A DNA stretch of 64,000 nucleotides from Eunapius fragilis (lineage: Eukaryota > Porifera > Demospongiae > Spongillida > Spongillidae): positions 22,826,962 through 22,890,961 of the forward strand of contig OY811971.1 in NCBI GenBank assembly GCA_963681505.1. The letters are read 5' to 3'. How positions within the stretch are numbered: position 1 is the stretch's first letter; the number at the start of each line of letters is the position of its first letter. Made by a program: the position numbers and the translations under genes. This document shows positions 59,101-64,000 of the stretch, piece after piece. The notes beneath the pieces are model-generated. The model did not search any database, was not told the origin of the DNA, and saw only the letters and a program-made list of their open reading frames with translations.

Positions 59101-60279
59101 AGTCTGTAAAAACCTTACGGCTAGTCCTGCGCCAGCATTCTTTGACCTTCCAACTTCTGTTGTACTCAGACCAATAAGAGAATTAGCCAATAGATACACG
59201 TCATACAAACCAAATATGACAAACGTCGGGACGTCTTTTAATGGGTAGTACTGTGGAGTGCTTAGCATACAGAAGGCAGAGAAGCAGCAAGGAGAGCCGC
59301 GGGACATGTCCCCGCACGTGACATTTGTCGTATCTGTCGCCTTCATGATACTGAATACTCCATTTTGCGCCGTACTCTCTCCATCGGCTATGCCTACGAA
59401 TAGGCTCTTAACGCTGTCCTGGAAGTTAATGAACCACGCCGAGTCGGCAATGACGCTAAGATTAGCTCCTCGCGTCGAGTTCCTGAGCAAATGCAGAGTC
59501 CAATTGGCGTGGTTGATCACACCCACGCCTCCGGCGCTAGATCCGACAAGTGTCAACGTTGAGCTGTTGGTAAGACCCTCGTTCAGTAACTGGCGAAGAG
59601 CACCGCGGTAAATCGTTTGTCCGCGAAACACGAATGGCAACTGATCAGAAGAATTCAGAAAACATTCAGTAAAATACGATTTCCCGATAGAAGTGCACGA
59701 GTCGTAGTCGTTCCCATAGCACCGATCATAGAGGTCCGTGGAAATGTTGCAGCTTACGGAGGGACTGTTGGCTAGCCAGAGGTCGCTGCTGCAGTATGGT
59801 ACGACGACCCGTGTGTGGTTGCAAAAGGTTGGGTTAATGTTGCAGTTGTCGTCAAGGATACCCTGCCCTCGGACAGAGATGCCTGTTTTAAAATAGCTCG
59901 TGTTCACGAACGTGAGTATGGATGTCACCAGCGGGGATACGAAGGAATTCAGAGGTTCATTTAAGGACATCACGGTTCTCTGAGCTTCAAACACGTCGTA
60001 ATTCACCAACGGACCTATGGACGGAGAACCGCTTCTTCTGAGCCGCGTCCTGACCGAGGCACTAAAGTACCGCTTGTTGCAGGTATCCGGGGAGTAGCAT
60101 CCTCCGCCACTCTCGAGGAATACGATCCAGTGTTCGGGTGAGCGCCCTCGTGCCATGAAGTAGCCGGCAGGAGTGTGGTCGTTGCATAACGCTCTCCTGT
60201 CGCTAATGACCTTCCAAAATAGATTGTCTGCATTGGCAGCTCTTAGGAGAATGCTTGTTAAGAGAAGTAGACTTCTCAT
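49253..60279 (-). CDS. Fusion gene: Notum/pectin-acetylesterase-like ectodomain + ABCG half-transporter (copy B, complete)
   Basis: Seventeen exons: 60279-58880, 58396-58039, 57824-57653, 57320-57244, 57180-57063, 56984-56926, 56676-56482, 56381-56313, 56208-55990, 52388-52283, 52114-51931, 51858-51731, 51231-50984, 50918-50716, 50653-50473, 50364-50258, 50192-49253. All introns are GT-AG, phases agree at every junction, and the total is 4764 nt, or 1587 residues plus stop. Domain order: signal peptide 1-16; PAE/Notum-like hydrolase to about 520 (S248, D360, H425); TM helix about 536-563; linker; ABC ATPase about 670-890 (Walker A 706-714, LSGGQ 812-816, Walker B ending D836-E837, H-loop H869); ABCG coupling region and six-helix domain to about 1275; hydrophilic tail to 1587. 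The ectodomain would face outside or the lumen, and the ATPase would be cytosolic. The start gives a clean signal peptide. Substrate is unknown. The fusion is predicted from splice logic, not transcripts. Confidence 0.85.
50258..52388 (-). other. Exons 10-16 of copy B: ABCG coupling region and membrane domain
   Basis: Exon 10 ends ENPA and exon 11 starts DVIMDMA, together the ABCG NPAD motif. Exon 12 carries QMLYLPVIFFFYGILLGV (TM1). Exon 13 carries MSGFCVYSVASALFMFPALY, ERVDGAGRSWDIV and FFPVIICASVLYLLV. Exon 14 has FVQVLLVNLALNQTWVALL, IFVICGFPNIAFRLSPI and the SGFFVPRESMPMV segment. Exon 15 has YRWLFYINPNYYGFSASAS and an extracellular Cys-containing loop (TGCLGSIIECFP), and exon 16 the last helix VLLSFTIFYLLLATM. 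These are the ABC2-type (ABCG) landmarks. Donors at exons 14 (GTAAGC) and 15 (GTAAGA) are near consensus. Confidence 0.85.
52430..53240 (-). repeat. RT C-terminal relic in intron 9 of copy B
   Basis: Minus-strand frames carry HHAVSYRHGGDVV, LYNLFSEFCQHNH, then (52767-52561) VESYRSWGKEAQNALVRLA, PKAKIYGRLNTSTVRSVARA and IMSRR. This is the tail of the same RT-associated protein as at 180-1170. It is matched by 1-540 in copy A. It is a partial, broken copy with no RT core. Confidence 0.55.
54090..54400 (-). repeat. ~300-bp dispersed repeat, copy 3 of 3, with TTC microsatellite
   Basis: The reverse complement shares ATCATGAATGTCATTA and CAGGATTCCTATATGG-type phrases with 35190-35240. A (TTC)n tract of about 30 bp lies at 54338-54375. 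It sits in intron 9 of copy B and is absent from the copy A intron. Confidence 0.4.
55149..55432. mobile_element. Foldback MITE, best-preserved copy
   Basis: About 284 bp made almost entirely of two inverted arms of roughly 130 bp: ACAAGTAATAAAAACATTCT at the left and its near-exact inverse at the right, pairing through GGTTGGTGGTATATAGGAAT and AATAGACCTATATTAGCA. The loop is about 25 bp. It is non-coding and lies within intron 9 of copy B. It is absent from the copy A intron. Confidence 0.85.
55500..55860 (-). repeat. Second RT C-terminal relic in intron 9 of copy B
   Basis: Colinear with 1300-1690 in copy A. Decayed minus-strand phrases include CRNVWQLGEGG and SARPSPNTKCSM. It is part of the duplicated intron. 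Confidence 0.45.
55990..57320 (-). other. Exons 4-9 of copy B: ABCG-type ATPase domain
   Basis: Short exons encode KEILKGVSIYFNPGDLCAIM, the Walker A GPSGCGKTT (split between exons 5 and 6), GHIFVNGQPV, the Q-loop region TGYVLQ followed by YYEELTVRENL, the signature GAGLSGGQ with KRRLVIALQLL, Walker B SVLFLDEPTSGLDATSS and the H-loop LTIHQPR, ending LLADGKV. The order and the SGLDATSS D-loop are those of ABCG/White transporters. One NBD is present, so the product would work as a dimer. The join to exon 10 gives LADGKVAYHG, the canonical ABCG sequence, supporting the long intron between them. Confidence 0.92.
58039..58396 (-). other. Exon 2 of copy B: end of hydrolase fold and single transmembrane helix
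   Basis: Residues 468-586. QFMEPDAW, TIRDALGQWYPDR and NCSGPHCSTMC are the usual PAE-family C-terminal block (helix ending ALxxWY, then Cys-rich stretch). They are followed by a short stalk and the helix VKIVLLTIVVVIALSCLLAK with FWLWLL. A basic-acidic segment (LKQQMDEKDLE) follows on the presumed cytosolic side. The exon joins a normal PAE ending directly to a membrane anchor, the physical point of the fusion. Confidence 0.85.
58880..60279 (-). other. Exon 1 of copy B: signal peptide and alpha/beta-hydrolase (PAE/Notum family) domain
   Basis: The ATG at 60279 begins MRSLLLLTSILLRAANA, a typical signal peptide with cleavage near residue 16-17. In-frame sequence continues upstream without a better start. 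Family landmarks: HWIVFLESGGGCYSPDTC (oxyanion region), RVVVPYCSSDLWLA, YRGALRQLL, TLVGSSAGGVGV (nucleophile S248), VIADSAWF, FVIFGLYD (D360) and CFQHIYLV (H425). Cys residues and about ten N-glycosylation sequons fit secretion. Notum removes palmitoleate from Wnt, and plant PAEs deacetylate pectin. The closest substrate cannot be told from sequence alone. The exon ends in phase 2 at the GT after ...WSAC. Confidence 0.88.
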
Positions 60280-60960
60280 CGCACAGTACCAGAAGTCAGA
60301 AACAGAGCTGGTATTATTTGATGCGGTTTTTATTCGAAATGGAAGTTCATTGGAATTTGAAATATACGTGCTGGTTACAATGTCCAACAAAAAACTTGGC
60401 CAACGATTTAAAATTCTAACGATGCGTGCATGTATACGGGCGTGGTATCTAAATTTAAACAACTTGAACGCCACATTGCACCTTCGCAATTCAACCTGAC
60501 GATAATGCGTATTGCTGCATCCATATTTCGTTGAAATGTGGCGATGAAACCAATCGATCTTCTTGGAAATCATCTGCAATGCATACCGCAAATTCGCATT
60601 TTTGAACATAAGCCAGATGGTGTAGTTAGTTAAGTATGCCAAGCCTCACGCATGAGTTGTCATAGAAGTTTTGATACGCCGAAATATTTGGTTCGCCCGG
60701 ACCACACACTGGAAAATGCATTGTTATGCCACGGGGACTGTATAGTCGTTGTTATACACGGGCCTGTATACAGAACGTATGCAATTGCGTATATTAACTA
60801 TAGGATATGCACTGTTATACTATTTTTGTGTATACTACAAGTGTATCCCTCCTGCCACTGTTATACACAATGGGTATATCTCATAATCCAATTTAAACAT
60901 AAGTACCGTATATTGTCTCGTCACATGATACGAGAATTTCAAAATACCGATCTCCTATAA
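60280..60960. other. Upstream flank of copy B (promoter region, not resolved)
   Basis: Matches the flank of copy A up to about 60915. It should hold the promoter and 5' leader. The frame upstream of the start stays open to 60642, but nothing in it is family-like, so I treat it as leader. No TATA box or initiator is clear. Confidence 0.4.
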
Positions 60961-61076
60961 GTCACCATGCAGTATAAGTGTAAGAGCCTGAGGGCTGAAG
61001 TAAGCAGCACGTGACGGTGTGCAAGTGGCTGTGCGCACGCGTGACAGTGCATGTGTAGGACGCCCATATGTGTGAG

Positions 61077-61138
61077 TGAGTGTGTGCGTGTGTGTGTGCG
61101 TGCGTGTGTCTGTGTGTGTTTGTGTGTGTGTGTGGGGG
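61077..61138. repeat. TG microsatellite
   Basis: Interrupted TG/CGTG tract ending in GTGTGGGGGG. Confidence 0.9.
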
Positions 61139-61264
61139 GACTAGGCTAAACCTGTAATTTCGTATGTTCCTCCACACACATGACAGATAACGTAATCTGG
61201 CTAAATTCCTACATGCAGGCGAGTGACGTGTTTAAATGGGTGTGATTAGATGTTGTGTTTGTAC

Positions 61265-61600
61265 TATCCTGGTATTTGTTAGGAATGTCCATGAACCTTG
61301 AGACTTGCACATCACTTAAAGGTCACCCCTCTCATAGGTGGTGTGTCAAAGGGTGTGTGGTTACGTCATGGGAGCCACAATTGTGGGTGCATATATTTTA
61401 ATTTCGTTGTGTAAAACCTGGTGTTTGTTAGAAATGTACATGGACCTTGAGACTTGCAAGTCACCTCACTCATAGGGGTGTGTCAAAGTGAGTGTGGTTC
61501 CATCATGTGAGGTGCAGTTGTGGGTGAGTATTTGAAAATTTGCATTAATTCTCTGACCCAGTTTCCAATAGGAATATCTATGGATCGTGAGACCTTCTTG
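61265..61600 (+). repeat. Imperfect ~145-bp tandem repeat (about 2.3 units)
   Basis: Units start near 61265, 61410 and 61555 with CCTGGT(A/G)TTTGTTAG, then ATG..CCATG(A/G)(A/C)CCTTGAGAC and GGTGTGTCAAAG. Divergence between units is about 20%. Non-coding. Confidence 0.55.
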
Positions 61601-61849
61601 AGTCTCCTTAAGTGTTAGGTATAAATCTGCCATTTGGATTATTCAGTTATTTTTAAAGTGTGAATGTAACTGATATCATATTATCATCATGACATGTTTT
61701 GTTATAATTGGTCATTATAATGTTTTCTGCTCAAATAATCTTACTGGTTAGATTTCCAGGTAGAAAAAAATTCATTACTATAAGCTAAGCCTTTATTTTC
61801 CTAAAAGGTGCAGAGATGAGACGGTTACGATATATTATTTGGACTTCTG

Positions 61850-62042
61850 GCTTTGGGTTTTGGGGGGGCCGAAGGCCCGCTATGCCCTTCAACTTTTCAC
61901 CCCCTCTCCGAATCCGACCTCAAATTGCACCCGTCCCTCCCTCCCGACACTCTTCATTGAAACTCACTTACCTCCACACTCTTTATTAACGCCATCTTGG
62001 CTATGGGGAGGTGCCTGCGGCGCCACACTCTCTACTCCTAGA
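61850..62042 (-). repeat. ~200-bp GC-rich interspersed repeat, copy 2 (inverted)
   Basis: Reverse complement of 11841-12035: GGCCGAAGGCCCGCTATGCC, CCCCCTCTCCGAATCC, CCGTCCCTCCCTCCCGACAC, GTGCCTGCGGCGCC. It shares no terminal inverted repeat and no obvious target duplication. Confidence 0.7.
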
Positions 62043-62496
62043 AATAACGTATGTTCCTCCACACACATGACCGATCAAGTAATCTGGCTAAATTCCTACA
62101 TGCAGGGGAGTGACGTGTTTAAATTAATTACAGCAGGCAGTATTTGTCTGTTGTATGTTTATGGATTTGCTGATAATCTCATGCATTCATCTCACCAGCA
62201 CTGTACATACAGAAATTTTGTATATGAAAGAATTAATTTCTTAATTCATACATGGACCATTTGACCAGGTATCTTTATTTAAAACTTATACTTACAAAAA
62301 TAATTAATCACGCATGCACAAAATCGGATACGTGCACATTTTTCATTGTGAACTGCTGTGCTGTGATGTCTGGTAATAGCACACCTCGCAGCCGCAGATC
62401 TAGAATTGTTCTATCAGACCGCTTTTCGAATGGTCCATACAACTCCACCACCAGACAGCTGGTCGCAGCATGCTTCAATTAACAGCCGGAATCATT

Positions 62497-62868
62497 CTAT
62501 GGATCAAGGCCTCGAAGTAATCGTCTGCATCGTGCAACCACAACGTCGCCGAGAGAGCGAAACGTGGTTGCCTGGGCAAATGTTTCACACTCCTGATCGA
62601 TAGCTGCTGAACTGGCGAAGACTTCATTTTTGCGTGTTTGAGAGACCACAAAGGGCAAGGGGAGGGGGGCACCTGTTGTGGGGTCAACACCTCCGGCAAC
62701 AACATGCAGAAGGTCTGCCGATAGCCTGGCCGGACCTGCTGTCTTCGGCGCGATAGTTGTACCTTTTCTTTGAACCACCGAGGTGCTCGTCGCCTGGACC
62801 GGCCGGGATACATTCCCCGCGGCCTGTGCTAGTTTCTGGTGAACGCCCGGATACTTCCTAGCTGCCAA
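62497..62868 (-). CDS. Unassigned ORF, 123 codons
   Basis: A non-repetitive, balanced ORF: MAARKYPGVHQKLAQAAGNV, VQRKGTTIAPKTAGPARLS, VAGGVDPTTGAPLPLPFVVS, then QTRKNEVFASSAAIDQECE. It is GC-richer than its surroundings and looks like real coding sequence. The last 30 residues (TFRSLGDVVVARCRRLLRGL) look out of frame. An overlapping frame (62600-62475) instead gives a more protein-like ending, DYFEALIHRMIPAVN, so a small indel near 62590 is likely. I do not recognise the family. It may be a host gene fragment or a transposon-borne reading frame. Confidence 0.35.
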   Translation of the reverse strand: MAARKYPGVHQKLAQAAGNVSRPVQATSTSVVQRKGTTIAPKTAGPARLSADLLHVVAGGVDPTTGAPLPLPFVVSQTRKNEVFASSAAIDQECETFAQATTFRSLGDVVVARCRRLLRGLDP

Positions 62869-62869
62869 G

Positions 62870-64000
62870 GCATGCGAAAGTGTTCAGTGACCGCACTGAC
62901 TGCCTCCATGCAGGGCCGGCGCACACGGTCCGGTTGGTCCGGTTTGGCCGACCAACGTTTGTCCCGAAATGAAGACGTGTCTGACCACGCCCACAAATAA
63001 ATCAATATCAATGAAATTTATCAGCTGCTCATGGCGAATCTGCTCATGGCGAATCTCGTCACTTATACAAATGTCACCAACATATCGAGAAATTGGCGGT
63101 CAAAAGGATTACGCGGTATTCGGTCATTGCCTAATTCTATGTCCATAGAAAACGTATGGACGCATTCAGAAAACTGCATCTAACTGCAGAAAAAAAAAAT
63201 TATATTGACTAGATGCTCTCGGATTTGCAATGTGGGGACTATTTGGCATATTTTGAGTACTTTCACGCACCGTAGGTACCTATATCCGCACTTCCACATT
63301 AATTATGCAAGGTTTCCAATGTCCATTCATTTTATCTCATTTACTTATTCAGTCATCAATAGTTTCCCAACCAAATTATATTTTCCTTAGGTGCCACCGG
63401 ATTATATGAGAGTAATCAATGCACTTATTTATCATTATTTTTTCAGAGCTTAGGGCCTTCAAATCGCGCTTCCCTTGAATGGTTAGTGAGACACACCCCA
63501 CATACAAAACACATAATATCACGTGCTACCCTTTCGTCAGTTAGCCGTACCCAGACCGAACTGTTTTTAAAATATGTGTTGACGTCTATAACTACGACCC
63601 CACCCACCACTATAATGACACAACAACTTAACGTGCATGCGATTTATTAACCGTTATTTACGGTACTAGTGGCTCTTCGCTTTTGGTTCGGTACTTTCTA
63701 ATCCACAGACGATTTCGAACGGTACAAAGACGACGATATCTGAGATCAATCCCACGAGGTTTAAGACCTGGAAGTCTACCTGTGGGACCCTCCATTGAAT
63801 ACCGGTATATACGTACATATATATGGAATACCTCACAGCTAACAGTTACAGTACAGTATGGAGTGGACCCTATGGCGACATATGGCGAGACAGCGCTACG
63901 GAATACCCGACAGCTAGCAAACAAGTACTGTATGTGTATGTGTGACTGTATGCATGTGTTGTGTGAGTGGCTATGAATCCTCTCTCCCCCTCTCTGTGCA
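62870..64000. other. Unassigned sequence at the right edge
   Basis: No gene supported. The frames at 63683-63976 and 63658-63924 are Arg/Tyr-rich products of a GTACGG/ATATAC-rich stretch. Nothing repeat-like was recognised apart from GGCGAATCT(G/C) doubled at about 63032-63056. Confidence 0.4.

Larger units (their letters stand above)
61168..62120. repeat. ~76-bp direct repeat pair
   Basis: CGTATGTTCCTCCACACACATGAC...GTGACGTGTTTAAA occurs at 61162-61240 and again at 62047-62124 with few differences. The second copy immediately follows the GC-rich repeat 61850-62042. The arrangement suggests a local duplication, or an insertion flanked by a duplicated segment. Confidence 0.65.

Noticed and set aside
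60280-60642. Upstream extension of the host ORF to an earlier ATG at 60642
   Set aside because: The extension would bury the signal peptide in the middle of the protein and shows no family resemblance. In copy A the extension diverges.

Overview
The window is eukaryotic and metazoan in style. The host gene has 17 short exons with GT-AG introns, many of them 60-100 bp. There are abundant CA/TG microsatellites and a dense nest of eukaryotic transposons (CACTA/EnSpm, piggyBac, hAT, foldback MITEs, a tyrosine-recombinase retroelement, a Ty3/gypsy fossil, RecQ and DUF6589 gene relics). The family mixture (animal pectin-acetylesterase/Notum-like enzymes, RecQ/DUF6589 relics, a reverse-transcriptase C-terminal domain I associate with sponges and cnidarians) suggests an early-branching marine animal. 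A demosponge is my best guess; this is inference, not proof.

The only clear host gene occurs twice on the minus strand. Copy B (60279 down to 49253) can be modelled completely. Its 17 exons have matching phases and sum to exactly 1588 codons. They encode a signal peptide, a Notum/pectin-acetylesterase-like alpha/beta hydrolase ectodomain (triad S248-D360-H425), one transmembrane helix, a full ABCG-type ATPase, an ABCG six-helix membrane domain and a hydrophilic tail of about 310 residues. This is a secreted-type esterase fused in the topologically correct order to an ABCG half-transporter, and it is the most interesting object here. Copy A (11607 down to 1831, continuing past the left edge) is a near-identical duplicate whose first exon is split by a 5.34-kb CACTA-like element. 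Copy B preserves the empty site.

Layout: 1-1760, intron with reverse-transcriptase relics; 1831-11607, copy A with the 5338-10679 insertion, which itself hosts a hAT MITE and another MITE; 11.8-14.5 kb, duplicated upstream DNA and unassigned sequence; 14567-26431, a large old inverted-repeat element containing a tandem duplication and a DIRS/Ngaro-like retroelement (19321-23104); 27978-33880, a young relative with 1.58-kb inverted arms; 34-35.7 kb, a foldback MITE and a perfect 78-bp palindrome; 35817-40144, two piggyBac elements, the second inside a gypsy fossil (37076-41172); 41.2-42.8 kb, tail-to-tail DUF6589 and RecQ relics; 42935-48591, an apparently complete CACTA transposon with two divergent genes; 49253-60279, copy B; 60.3-64 kb, upstream flank, short repeats and one unassigned ORF.

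Most of the window is mobile DNA. The repeats give a relative chronology: host-gene duplication, then the CACTA-like insertion in copy A, then a hAT insertion inside that element. Separately, a gypsy copy was entered by piggyBac, and a tandem duplication in the long-arm element was interrupted by a tyrosine-recombinase retroelement. All calls come from reading the sequence; no database search, RNA evidence or alignment software was used.
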